From assembly GCA_018265615.1 (NCBI GenBank), contig JABLYX010000002.1:1-64000 (forward strand): a stretch of DNA of 64,000 nt, written 5' to 3'. This stretch comes from Lentisphaeria bacterium. GTDB lineage: Bacteria; Verrucomicrobiota; Lentisphaeria; Victivallales; Victivallaceae. The translations under genes and the position numbers were made by a program. The notes below the pieces were generated by a model that searched no databases, was not told where the DNA came from, and saw only the letters and a program-made list of their open reading frames with translations. This document shows positions 49,170-57,702 of this stretch, one piece after another (position 1 is the first letter of the stretch; each line of letters begins with the position of its first letter).

Positions 49170-50110
49170 TTCGCACCTCCTTCCGGCTTGGCGGGCCGCG
49201 TTGAATCGACGAGCCGGACAGCGCTTTCGAGCGCCTGCGTGAGCAGCCTGTTATCCGGCGTCAGCGCCGCGAACTTGACCCGGTCGGCGGCTTCGAGGAA
49301 TTCGCGCAGGAACGGCCGCTCCGTATCCGGCAGCGGCGACGGAGCGCGATCGAATTCCGCGAGAAACTCCGGCGTGGTGCGGGTCGAAACCGGGATTCCG
49401 AACCGCTCCTCGAGGTAGTTGCGGACAATGTCGGTCAGGCGGACGTACCCCTGTTCGGGCGGAGTCTGCCCGGAAGAGAGCTCCGCGCGCAGTTCCTTCA
49501 ATGCGTCGAGCGTACGGTCCCACAGCGATTTCTCCGGCATCCGGCGGCGGAGCAGCAGAATCACGGCGACGACGATTGCGATGAGCGCGCCGATTCCGGC
49601 GTACCACGGCCAGTACGGCGTTTCCGACGTGTCGATTGCGCCGGCCGGCTCCAGCTCCGTTCCCTGTGCCGGCGGCATGAGAGTGGCGGAGAAGCCCGGA
49701 ATCCCGACGGTTGCCTGTTCGGGCGGCTCCCCGGAGAATTCCAGTTCAAGCGTCCCCGGTCCGACCGCGCCTTCTTTCAAGGCGCAGAGTTCGAACGAAA
49801 CGCGCCACACCTGCCGCGTGAAGCGCCAGCCGGCGCGTTCGATACGGACGTTCCCGATTGCGAGCGAACCGTCGCCCGGCTTCAGTTCCGCGGCGGCGAC
49901 CGAGCGGCAGAGCGGCAGAGAGAACTCGATGCGCCCCGTGACCGGAGCGCCGACATCGACGTTTTCAAGTTGCGAAAGCGCCGCTTCCGCGGGCAACTCC
50001 GGCTTTTCCCCCAACCGGAGGCTCAGCAGCCAACCGGCGGAATATACGAGCAGCGAAAGCAGCACGGCCGCCGCCGCCGCGATGAGGATCCATTTTAATA
50101 TCTGTTTCAT
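49166..50110 (-). CDS. Membrane protein of the MoxR cassette (DUF4381-like)
   Basis: A 314-residue protein with a signal/anchor helix at the N-terminus (ILIAAAAAVLLSLLVYSAGW), an extracytoplasmic beta-rich region (about 30-170), a second membrane helix (WPWYAGIGALIAIVVAVILLL cut at about 180-200) and a helical cytoplasmic tail with VRLTDIVRNYLEERFGIPVS. This pattern corresponds to DUF4381/BatD-like partners encoded between DUF58 and VWA genes. Function unknown. Confidence 0.7.
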   Translation of the reverse strand: MKQILKWILIAAAAAVLLSLLVYSAGWLLSLRLGEKPELPAEAALSQLENVDVGAPVTGRIEFSLPLCRSVAAAELKPGDGSLAIGNVRIERAGWRFTRQVWRVSFELCALKEGAVGPGTLELEFSGEPPEQATVGIPGFSATLMPPAQGTELEPAGAIDTSETPYWPWYAGIGALIAIVVAVILLLRRRMPEKSLWDRTLDALKELRAELSSGQTPPEQGYVRLTDIVRNYLEERFGIPVSTRTTPEFLAEFDRAPSPLPDTERPFLREFLEAADRVKFAALTPDNRLLTQALESAVRLVDSTRPAKPEGGAK

Positions 50111-50114
50111 GGTT

Positions 50115-51008
50115 TCACCCCCGGCTCGCTATGCGGCGGCGCCGCCGCGAGAAGAATTCGACCATCGGCAGCAGCACGTCGCGGTTGTTCCCGATTTCGA
50201 CCATGTCGACGCGGGCGCGGCGGCAGATCTCCTGCCGGGCGCGGCGGGCGGCGTTGAACGCTTCGTCGAGCTTTTTCAACGCGCGTTTCCCGCCCCCGAA
50301 CCGGACCTGTTTCCCGGTTTCGGCGTCTTCCACGATGACCGGCAGAAGCGACGGCCACCGTTTTTCAGTCGGATCCACGAGGCCGATCACGATCACATCG
50401 TGCTTGCGGTTCAGGATCTTCAGGCTCGACTCGAAGCTCTGTTTGTCGATGAGGTCGCTCAGCAGGAAGACGACGCTGCGCTTTTTCAGCAGCTGGGCAC
50501 TTTCCCGCAATGCGAGGTCGATATTGGTTCCTTTTGAAACCGGTTCGAACGCAAGCATCTCGCGAATCAGCCGCAGCGTGTGGCTGCGCCCGGATTTCGG
50601 GGGGACGTAGAGTTCGATCCGGTCGCTGAACATCAGCAGCCCGACTTTGTCGCCGTTATGAGCGGCGCTGAATGCGAGGATCGCGGCCAGCTCCGCGGCG
50701 GTCTGCCGCTTGTTCCGCTCCGCCGAACCGAACACGCCGGAGGCGGAGACGTCGACCAGCAGCAGAACGGAGAGCTCGCGCTCTTCGACATATTTCTTCA
50801 CATACGGAACGCCCATCCGCGCCGACACGTTCCAGTCGATGTCACGGATGTCGTCTTCGACGGTGTATTCCCGGACCTCCTCGAATTCGATGCCGCGCCC
50901 TTTGAAGGCGCTGCGGTACGCGCCGCCGGTGATCTCATCGACCATGCGGTTCGTACGGATTTCGAGCAGCCGGATCTGTTTTGCGATTTCAGGCGGCAGC
51001 ATACGCAC
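50115..51008 (-). CDS. DUF58 domain-containing protein
   Basis: A 297-residue cytoplasmic protein with the DUF58 core: YRSAFKGRGIEFEEVREYTV and the DIRDIDWNVSARMGVPYVKK segment, followed by a VWA-like fold (SVLLLVDVSASGVFGSAERN). Always encoded next to MoxR ATPases, with which it is thought to work as an adaptor. 14 bp after moxR. Confidence 0.93.
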   Translation of the reverse strand: MRMLPPEIAKQIRLLEIRTNRMVDEITGGAYRSAFKGRGIEFEEVREYTVEDDIRDIDWNVSARMGVPYVKKYVEERELSVLLLVDVSASGVFGSAERNKRQTAAELAAILAFSAAHNGDKVGLLMFSDRIELYVPPKSGRSHTLRLIREMLAFEPVSKGTNIDLALRESAQLLKKRSVVFLLSDLIDKQSFESSLKILNRKHDVIVIGLVDPTEKRWPSLLPVIVEDAETGKQVRFGGGKRALKKLDEAFNAARRARQEICRRARVDMVEIGNNRDVLLPMVEFFSRRRRRIASRG

Positions 51009-51022
51009 CTCCTCTCTTCGGA

Positions 51023-52045
51023 CTAGGGCGTCCGCAGTTCGGAGAGCAGTCGGGCGATCACCGCGTCCGCATCGATGTTCTCGGCTTCGGCTTCATACGA
51101 CAGGACGATGCGGTGGCGGAGCACCTCCGGCGCGATATCCTTCACGTCCTGCGGCAGCACATACGCCCTGCCTGCGAGCAGCGCCGCGGCGCGGGCCGCG
51201 ATCGCCAGCGCGATCGAAGCGCGCGGCGAAGCTCCGAAGCTCAGGAGTCCGTCGAGCTCGTTCAGTTTCGCCCCGGCCTGCCGGTCGGAGAGTTCGCCGC
51301 GGCACCCCGGGCGGGTCGCGATGACGAGGTCGAGGATATATTGCACGATTTTGCCGTCGAGATAGACATTGTCGAGCATCGTCCGGGCGCGCAGCACATC
51401 ATCGAGCGACGCAACCGCCGAAACGTCGGTCACCGGGGCCGGGCGCGCCATGCGTTCGACGATCGCGGCTTCCTCGTTCCGCGAGGGGTAGCCGACCTCG
51501 AGCTTGAACATGAAACGGTCGAGCTGCGCTTCGGGCAGCGGGTAGGTTCCCTCCTGCTCGATCGGATTCTGCGTGGCCATTACGAGGAACGGCTTCGGCA
51601 GTTTGAAGCACTCGCCTGCGATCGTGATCTGCTTTTCCTGCATCGCTTCAAGCAGTGCGCTCTGGACTTTCGCCGGAGCGCGGTTGATTTCGTCCGCGAG
51701 GACGATATTCGCGAAAACCGGTCCGATCCGGGTCGAAAATTCATGGGTTTCGGCGTTGTAGATGCGTGTGCCGATCACGTCGGCCGGGAGCAGGTCAGGT
51801 GTGAACTGCAACCGGGAAAAGGTTCCCGACAGGGTCTGTGCGAGTGTTTTGACCGCGAGTGTTTTCGCGAGTCCCGGCACGCCTTCGAGCAGGACATGGC
51901 CGTCGGCGACCAACGCGAGCAGCAGCCGGTCGATAAGCTTTTCCTGGCCGGCAATGACCCGGCCCATCTCAGCTTTGATGTGCTGGAGCGGCAGGGCACA
52001 CGCCTGCGCTTCCGCCTGGAATTTCTCGATATCCTTCTGTTCCAT
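51023..52045 (-). CDS. MoxR family AAA+ ATPase
   Basis: A 340-residue AAA+ protein. GHVLLEGVPGLAKTLAVKTL carries Walker A near residue 50; FANIVLADEINRAPAKVQSA Walker B; VMATQNPIEQEGTYPLPEAQ sensor 1 region. First gene of the four-gene cassette, preceded by TTGACA-N17-TATGTT at 52099-52127. MoxR proteins act as chaperones that mature partner proteins with VWA domains. Confidence 0.95.
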   Translation of the reverse strand: MEQKDIEKFQAEAQACALPLQHIKAEMGRVIAGQEKLIDRLLLALVADGHVLLEGVPGLAKTLAVKTLAQTLSGTFSRLQFTPDLLPADVIGTRIYNAETHEFSTRIGPVFANIVLADEINRAPAKVQSALLEAMQEKQITIAGECFKLPKPFLVMATQNPIEQEGTYPLPEAQLDRFMFKLEVGYPSRNEEAAIVERMARPAPVTDVSAVASLDDVLRARTMLDNVYLDGKIVQYILDLVIATRPGCRGELSDRQAGAKLNELDGLLSFGASPRASIALAIAARAAALLAGRAYVLPQDVKDIAPEVLRHRIVLSYEAEAENIDADAVIARLLSELRTP

Positions 52046-52098
52046 ATCTGAACTCCTCTCTCTGTTACGATGATCCTCATCGAACCTCTTAACAGTGT

Positions 52099-52127
52099 AA
52101 CATAAAGGGTTGGAGGCGGTTTGTCAA
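52099..52127 (-). promoter_or_regulatory. Predicted promoter of the MoxR cassette
   Basis: On the minus strand TTGACA (52127-52122) and TATGTT (52104-52099), 17 bp spacing. Confidence 0.6.
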
Positions 52128-52161
52128 CCCTGAAATCATATTTTTTATATGGAACTTTCCA

Positions 52162-52195
52162 TGAAAAGCCGGCAAACCGCCGCCGGCTTGCCGGA
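52162..52195 (-). terminator. Weak terminator-like hairpin downstream of rlmN
   Basis: CCGGCAA (52169-52175) and TTGCCGG (52188-52194) pair around a GC-rich loop; on the minus strand it is followed by CTTTTC. It lies about 240 bp after rlmN. Apart from this, the moxR promoter and repeat copy d, the 387-bp gap 52046-52432 shows nothing. Confidence 0.35.
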
Positions 52196-52274
52196 TAACC
52201 AGTCCCCGCCCCCCGCTTTCATCTCATGCCGGACCGTATACGAAAATACATTGCCGTCTAGCGAATTGCGGAAA

Positions 52275-52303
52275 TAACGGAGAAGTGGCGGAGAAACAAC
52301 GGG
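52275..52303. repeat. 11-bp phased TRACGGR repeat, copy d
   Basis: TAACGGA (52275), TGGCGGA (52286) and CAACGGG (52297) at exact 11-bp steps, the second and third each with one change from TRACGGR. Confidence 0.65.
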
Positions 52304-52432
52304 ACGGAAAAACAGAGCTGCATGCATCGGCAGGTGCGGAGTATGAACCGGGTAGGCATACGCTCAAGACCACCCGGGAAACAGAAAACCCCGCCGACAG
52401 CCGTGAATCTCTGTGCTTCCCGGGTCTCCGGG

Positions 52433-53482
52433 CTATTTCCGTTTCTTTTTGCCCTGGGCACGCAGCTGGCCGCAGGCCGCCGCGCTGTCGCCGCCGCGCT
52501 CCGTGCGGAGCGTGACGTGGGCGCCGGCGTCTGAGATGACCTTTTCGAACTCCTCGATCGCGTGGCGGGAGGGGCGCTGGAATTGTGAATCGGTCGCGTT
52601 ATACGGGATCAGGTTCACCTTTGCATGATGGTCGCGGGCGAGGCGCGCAAGCCTGACCGCGGCATCGCGTGAGTCGTTGACGCCGCCGAGCAGCGTGTAT
52701 TCGAGCGTGACCATCCGCCCTGCCTTTTCGAGGTAACGGTCGGCGGCATCCATGATTTCGGAGATCGGGTAACGCACCTTGTCCGGGATGATCCGGGCGC
52801 GGGTTTCGTCGTCCGGGGCGTGGAGCGAAATCGCGAGCGTGTACTCTTTCTCGAGCTCCGCGAATTTCAGCATGCCCGGCACGTAGCCGCTGGTGGAAAC
52901 CGTGATCCGGCGCGGCGACATCCCGATATATTCGGGCGAGGTCAGCACGTGCAGCGCTTTCGAGAGCTCGTGAAAGTTCAGCAGCCCTTCGCCGATTCCC
53001 ATGAAAACGATGTTGTCGGGTCTCCGGCCGGCCCGTTTGCTGCCGAGCAGGAACTCTTCGATGATTTCACCGGCCGCGAGATTGCGGACCAGGCCGTCCC
53101 TGCCGCTGGCGCAGAAGAGACAGCCGACCGGGCAGCCGACCTGCGTGGAGAGGCAGAAGGTCAGCCGCTCCTCGCGGCCCGGAATCAGCACCATTTCGAT
53201 GGTTTCACCGTCGTGGAGCTCGATCAGCAGCTTTTCGGTCCCGTCCGGAGAGCCGGCCGTTTCCGCGATGGAGCTGCCGGGCGCAAGAAAATCCGCCGCG
53301 AGAGCGCCGCGCAGCGGCAGCGGCAGGTTTTTCATCTCCATCGGATCGGTTACGCCGTGACGGTAAATCCATTCGGCGATCTGATTCGCGCGGAACTTCG
53401 CGGTGCACTCCTTGACGCACCAGGCCGCGAAATCATCGCGCAGCGACCCGGCGAGGAACGGTTTCTGGGGAATGGAAGCCAA
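52433..53482 (-). CDS. rlmN: 23S rRNA (adenine2503-C2)-methyltransferase RlmN
   Basis: Radical SAM methylase of A2503 in 23S rRNA and of tRNA. CPVGCLFCASGRDG provides the CX3CX2C cluster ligands, and MGIGEGLLNFHELSKAL and the C-terminal Cys region complete the family pattern. I chose TTG at 53482 (349 residues), with CTGGAG 7 bp upstream and only 4 bp after the TPR gene stop; an in-frame ATG at 53536 would overlap that gene by 50 bp. The end has a long Lys/Arg tail (GKKKRK). Confidence 0.92.
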   Translation of the reverse strand: MASIPQKPFLAGSLRDDFAAWCVKECTAKFRANQIAEWIYRHGVTDPMEMKNLPLPLRGALAADFLAPGSSIAETAGSPDGTEKLLIELHDGETIEMVLIPGREERLTFCLSTQVGCPVGCLFCASGRDGLVRNLAAGEIIEEFLLGSKRAGRRPDNIVFMGIGEGLLNFHELSKALHVLTSPEYIGMSPRRITVSTSGYVPGMLKFAELEKEYTLAISLHAPDDETRARIIPDKVRYPISEIMDAADRYLEKAGRMVTLEYTLLGGVNDSRDAAVRLARLARDHHAKVNLIPYNATDSQFQRPSRHAIEEFEKVISDAGAHVTLRTERGGDSAAACGQLRAQGKKKRK

Positions 53483-53486
53483 GGGA

Positions 53487-55118
53487 CTACTCCAGATTCT
53501 TGATTTTCGCTTCGACGCGGGCCGGATCGAAGTCATCGTCCGCCGCGTAATCGAGAGCTTCGCGATAGGCCGCGAGCGCTTCGGATTTACGCCCCAGCTT
53601 CATCAGGATATCCCCCTTATGCTCATAGATCACACCCCGTGCGAGCTCCTGTTCGGAGGCGCGCAGTGCAAGGTCGATGTACTTTTCGGCTTCGGCATAC
53701 TTGCCCTGGCGATAGAGGACCCATGCCATGCTGTCGAGGTATGCATAGTTGTCCGGCTCCCCTTTGAGCGCTTCGCGGATCAGCTTTTCCGCGTCATCCA
53801 GGCGGACGTTGAGCTCGGCGGCGACATAGCCGACCGAATTGGCCGCCTCGGAGGATTCGATCTGTTCGGTGTCGACCATGAGCTTCCAGATCCGGTTCAG
53901 GAGCTCGACGTCTTTGAGTTTTTCCGCGACGACAAGCTGACGGACCGCGTTTGCGAGGTCGATTTCAACGCCGGGGGAGAGGCGTTTCTCCATCGCGTTG
54001 AGTTCGTCGCGCATCGCCTTGTAATCTTTTTTGGCCTCGAAGAGCTTCAGCATGAATTCGTCGCGGGCGATGGGAACCTTCAGCTGCCGGATCTCCTTTT
54101 GCGCCTGGTCGTACTTTTTCTGCGCGAGCAGGCTGTTGATGCTGATGAGCTGGGAGACACCCTTCCAGCCGTCGATCTTGCTGAGCTTTGCAACGATCGG
54201 CGGAACCAGATCGAATTTCTGCGCCGCGATGGCGGTGTAGGCGAGGCGGGTTTCGTTGGCCGGGAGCGGCTTCTCCTTCGCGATTTTTTCTGCCACCCGC
54301 AGCGCGGCCTCCGGCTTGCCGACGGAGAGGTAGAAGTCGATGTTGCGGTCGGCCTCTTCCGCCGTCGCGCCCTGTTCGAGGGTCTCAAGTTCGGTGAAGA
54401 GCTGTTCGAACCGCTCCTTCGCGGCATCACGGTCGCTGCCGACGAGCCCGAACCAACGGCTCTCCCTGCTGCCGAAGCGCGAGAAGAAGTGTTCGAAATC
54501 CACGGCGAACCGCAGCAGCATCGCGCGGTAGGCCGAAGTCTCCCGGTCCAGCTCGGCGGCGAAATATTTCGTCCCTTCCCGGTAGTTGCGCGCCTGCTTG
54601 AGCGCGGAAGAGTAAGCGCCGATGACGTTGTAATATTCGCCCTTCACCTCATCCGGGAGCTTGGCGGGCTCGGATATTTCATCGAGCACGATGCTGATGT
54701 TGCCCAGGTAGTCGGCCGGGAGCATATTTGCGGCATAGCACATCTGGAACGTGAGAGCGGCAAGCCCGAGCTGCTTCGGGTTCGCCGCGGAGATTTCGAG
54801 CAGCTTGTCCGCAATCTTGCGGGCATCGGCGCGCGTGTCAACCATGCCGCGGATATAATTGCGCGGCGGAATCGCCGCCGGGTCGTCTTTCAGCACCTCG
54901 ATGAGCAGCGTGAACCGCTCGTCGCGGTTCTGGCTTTTGGTGGCGCTCATGAAATTTTCTATGGCGCGGACCCGGGCCTCTTCCGCGGCGGAGAGTTTCG
55001 GAGCCGCGACCGGGGCGGCCGGAGTTTCGGCGACGGTATCGGAAGCAATTTCAGCTCCGGGGAGCGACATGCTCCCGACCAGAGCACAGATAAGTGTAAG
55101 CCTGGTTGAAATTTTCAT
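53487..55118 (-). CDS. Exported tetratricopeptide repeat protein
   Basis: A 543-residue protein with signal peptide (MKISTRLTLICALVGSMSLP) and TPR-like helical pairs throughout; the clearest are near the C-terminus (ALKGEPDNYAYLDSMAWVLY, QGKYAEAEKYIDLALRASEQ, GRKSEALAAYREALDYA). Probably a periplasmic or membrane-associated scaffold; no specific role can be assigned. It is directly upstream of rlmN on the same strand, likely co-transcribed. Confidence 0.85.
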   Translation of the reverse strand: MKISTRLTLICALVGSMSLPGAEIASDTVAETPAAPVAAPKLSAAEEARVRAIENFMSATKSQNRDERFTLLIEVLKDDPAAIPPRNYIRGMVDTRADARKIADKLLEISAANPKQLGLAALTFQMCYAANMLPADYLGNISIVLDEISEPAKLPDEVKGEYYNVIGAYSSALKQARNYREGTKYFAAELDRETSAYRAMLLRFAVDFEHFFSRFGSRESRWFGLVGSDRDAAKERFEQLFTELETLEQGATAEEADRNIDFYLSVGKPEAALRVAEKIAKEKPLPANETRLAYTAIAAQKFDLVPPIVAKLSKIDGWKGVSQLISINSLLAQKKYDQAQKEIRQLKVPIARDEFMLKLFEAKKDYKAMRDELNAMEKRLSPGVEIDLANAVRQLVVAEKLKDVELLNRIWKLMVDTEQIESSEAANSVGYVAAELNVRLDDAEKLIREALKGEPDNYAYLDSMAWVLYRQGKYAEAEKYIDLALRASEQELARGVIYEHKGDILMKLGRKSEALAAYREALDYAADDDFDPARVEAKIKNLE

Positions 55119-55249
55119 GGCGTGTTCCTGTCATCGTTTGATTTCGGCGGTGAGCCTCCGGCCCCCTGCCCCTGAAAAAACACACGCCCGGCTCCAGTCG
55201 ATCGCGAACGAAGACAACCGGAATCGGGCGAAGCTGGCAATATGAAGAG

Positions 55250-55339
55250 TTATTTCTTCTTGTGCCGCAGCAGTTTCAGCTGCTTTTTCCGCTTGTGCTT
55301 GGCGATCTTCTTGCGCCGTTTCTTTTTAAGGTTGCCCAT
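55250..55339 (-). CDS. AURKAIP1/COX24 (mS38-like) very small basic protein
   Basis: A 29-residue protein MGNLKKKRRKKIAKHKRKKQ followed by LKLLRHKKK. The KKRRKKIAKHKRKK core is the COX24/AURKAIP1 domain, known as a small ribosomal-subunit protein in mitochondria (mS38) and, as bS22-type proteins, in several bacterial phyla. GAGAGTGGAAGA precedes the ATG. It is too short for most gene finders. A monocistronic unit just upstream of the TPR gene. Confidence 0.85.
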   Translation of the reverse strand: MGNLKKKRRKKIAKHKRKKQLKLLRHKKK

Positions 55340-55544
55340 TCTTCCACTCTCTTAGGTTTGAGTTTGTACGTTGCTTGTACATATTCACTGTAATTTAACC
55401 CGTTTTTGCGAAAATGCTCACCCGGAAATGAAAAAAAAGCGAATTTTTTTGATTTCCCTGCCGCTTTTCCGGGAAAAGCCCCTTTGTTCCGCCGTTCCTG
55501 CCGGAAGATGGCGGGTTATTCGGAGGAATTTTAACCGAAGCGGG

Positions 55545-55573
55545 TTGCAAAAGATCCGGAAATGCGGTATCTT
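55545..55573 (+). promoter_or_regulatory. Predicted promoter of the GspE-like gene
   Basis: TTGCAA (55545-55550) and TATCTT (55568-55573), 17 bp spacing; start codon 57 bp further. The 290-bp gap 55340-55629 otherwise shows nothing. Confidence 0.45.
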
Positions 55574-55629
55574 CTGAAAAATGTTCATGAAGGCGTTTCC
55601 GAACGGTTGACGCCGGAAAGGGAGGCAAC

Positions 55630-56997
55630 GTGTATTATAATCTGTTCCTGATATTGATTCTGCTGGGCTGGATTTTTACCGGCGTCTACACGCTCGACTT
55701 CATTGAGGAGCGTTCCGGGGAGAATGAGAAGGGGCGCAGGTGGCTGAACCTGGCGGCGCTCTTTTTCGGGCCGGTCGCACTGCTGTGCTTCTGGTTGTCG
55801 CAGCAGTTTGCGAGACGCGGCGACGGCGATGTTTCTCCGGCGCAGGCGTTTTCCGGCCGAGCGAAGAAATCGCGCAACGCTCCGGCGTTCGAGCTGGCCG
55901 GCCGCGGCGGCGAACCGGTTGTTCCGGTCGACGGCAAAGCCGCGTCGGTGGAGGCGATGACGCTCGCATACAGCCTGATCGAAGACGCGCTCGGGCGCAA
56001 GGCCGACCGTGTGATGGTTTACCCGGACGAAGAGGGAGAGTACAATGTCTTTTTCCGGATCGGCGGGGCGGATGAGAAGGTTACCCACCTCGGCTGCCTC
56101 CCCGGCGGCAGTCTCGTCACCGCGTTCAAGCATGCGTCCGGCATGGTGATCGGCGAGCGGCGCAGCAGTCAGAACGGCGGGTTTTTCGCGCGGGACGGCA
56201 AGTCGGCGGTCTCCTGCTTCGTCACGAGCGCGCGTGCCGCGGCGGGCGAGCAGCTCATGATCCGGCTCGGGCTGCTGACGCAGGTTCCGCCGCTCGAAGG
56301 ACTCGGCATTCCGGCCGGCGGGCTTGCGGAATTACGCGCGCTCCTCGAAGGCGGGAACGGGCTCGTCCTGCTGCTCGGCCGCCCCGGCAGCGGCCGGACG
56401 ACGACGATGTATGCGATCCTGCAGTCCGCGGAGCTGGTCGGCCGGCGGATCGTCACGTTCGAAAACCCGATAGAAATCAAGCTCGACAATGCGATGCAGC
56501 TTGAACTCGATCCGTATGGCGGGAAAACGCTGCTGAAGCTCATGGGGGATGCGATCAACGACGGTGCCGACACGCTGGCGATCGGCGCGCTTTCCGACCC
56601 TGAAAGCGCCCGGCTCGCGGTCAATTTCGCGCGGAACGGCCACCTGGTCATTGCACAGCTCGATTGCGCGACGCCGCTTGAGGCGTTCTCGAAGTTCGAG
56701 AAATGGGAGCTCACGCCGCGGATGTTCGGCGGAACGCCGCTGTGCATGCTGAGCCAGGCACTGGCACGCAAATCCGGCGGCGGGCTCGCGGTCGTCTTCG
56801 ATCTGCCGGACAGGACGGCGCTCGACAGCGTGCTCGAAACCAAGGGGGTCACAATCGATATGGTCCGTCAGGCGATCGGCGGAGGCGGCGACGGCGGCGG
56901 GCTGCTTGACGGGCTCGAATCGCTGGTCAACGAAGGGACGATCTCCCGTGAAGAGGCCGCGCGGGTCATGAAGACGGTCACGAGAAAGGGGGAATAA
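55630..56997 (+). CDS. Degenerate GspE/PilT-like secretion ATPase with membrane anchor
   Basis: A 455-residue protein. It begins with two hydrophobic helices (LFLILILLGWIFTGVYTL; LNLAALFFGPVALLCFWL), unusual for this cytoplasmic family. Residues about 105-215 resemble the N2 domain and about 225-430 the ATPase domain. Walker A reads GRPGSGRTTT, with Arg256 replacing the invariant Lys; the Walker B region reads DTLAIGALSD, lacking the Glu of GEIRD. Hydrolysis is therefore doubtful, and a structural or regulatory role is more likely. GTG start with GGGAGG. Followed 3 bp later by the CvpA-like gene. Confidence 0.8.
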   Translation: MYYNLFLILILLGWIFTGVYTLDFIEERSGENEKGRRWLNLAALFFGPVALLCFWLSQQFARRGDGDVSPAQAFSGRAKKSRNAPAFELAGRGGEPVVPVDGKAASVEAMTLAYSLIEDALGRKADRVMVYPDEEGEYNVFFRIGGADEKVTHLGCLPGGSLVTAFKHASGMVIGERRSSQNGGFFARDGKSAVSCFVTSARAAAGEQLMIRLGLLTQVPPLEGLGIPAGGLAELRALLEGGNGLVLLLGRPGSGRTTTMYAILQSAELVGRRIVTFENPIEIKLDNAMQLELDPYGGKTLLKLMGDAINDGADTLAIGALSDPESARLAVNFARNGHLVIAQLDCATPLEAFSKFEKWELTPRMFGGTPLCMLSQALARKSGGGLAVVFDLPDRTALDSVLETKGVTIDMVRQAIGGGGDGGGLLDGLESLVNEGTISREEAARVMKTVTRKGE

Positions 56998-57000
56998 GAG

Positions 57001-57702
57001 ATGGAACTGCTGCTTTTCTGGGGAATCCCGGTTATTTTCGCGGTGCTCGGCTTCCAGCGGATGCTGTACCGGTCGTTTTCCAAATTCGTCTGCTTTGCGT
57101 TCGCGGTCTATCTCGGCATGTGGAGTGAGAAGCTGATCTCCCCGATCTTCGGGTTCCTGCCCGCGGGAGCGGAGTCGATGCAGCCGGTCATCGCGATCTA
57201 TGTGGTCGCCATTATTGTTTTCGTCGTGCTCATGATGGTTTACTCGTCGCTGAACCCGAAGGGTAACCATTATGTGTTCCCGCAGTGGGCGGACCGGGCC
57301 GGCGGAGCGCTTTTCGGCCTGCTGACCGGGTCGATCCTGATCAGCTTTTTCGGCGTCGCCTCCTGTCTGACTCCGCTCAAGACGGAACTGCCGCTCGGGC
57401 TCTCCGCCGAGTCGGTGCAGAAGCGCTCGGTTTCGAATATCATGACGCTGACCGGGGGAATCAATCTTTTCACGCTTCAGTCCGGCCGGAACAAGGCGTG
57501 CCGGGAGCGGCTCGATGAGCTGCTTGCGAACGCCGACGCCGCGGCCGCCGACCTGAAAGCTAAACGTGCCGCTTACGAGGCGCTGCAGCGCGGCGAGACG
57601 CCGCCGGCTCCGCCCGCAGAAGAGAGTGACGGCGAGAAAAAGGGCATGATCTCAAACGTGCGCGAACAGAAAGAGCAGCGCGATCAGGAAATGAACAAGT
57701 GA
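57001..57702 (+). CDS. CvpA-like membrane protein
   Basis: A 233-residue protein with four predicted helices in the first 130 residues (LLLFWGIPVIFAVLGF; FVCFAFAVYLGMW; PVIAIYVVAIIVFVVLMMV; ALFGLLTGSILISFFGVAS), the A-x-G-x2-G-x2-G pattern in GGALFGLLTG as in CvpA, and a charged C-terminal tail (KKGMISNVREQKEQRDQEMN). Between the GspE-like gene and an FAD oxidoreductase that starts inside its stop. Function unknown. Confidence 0.65.
   Translation: MELLLFWGIPVIFAVLGFQRMLYRSFSKFVCFAFAVYLGMWSEKLISPIFGFLPAGAESMQPVIAIYVVAIIVFVVLMMVYSSLNPKGNHYVFPQWADRAGGALFGLLTGSILISFFGVASCLTPLKTELPLGLSAESVQKRSVSNIMTLTGGINLFTLQSGRNKACRERLDELLANADAAAADLKAKRAAYEALQRGETPPAPPAEESDGEKKGMISNVREQKEQRDQEMNK

Noticed and set aside
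53403..55109. 568-codon plus-strand frame opposite the TPR gene
   Set aside because: Antisense shadow; no recognisable motif, and the minus-strand gene has a signal peptide and TPR units.
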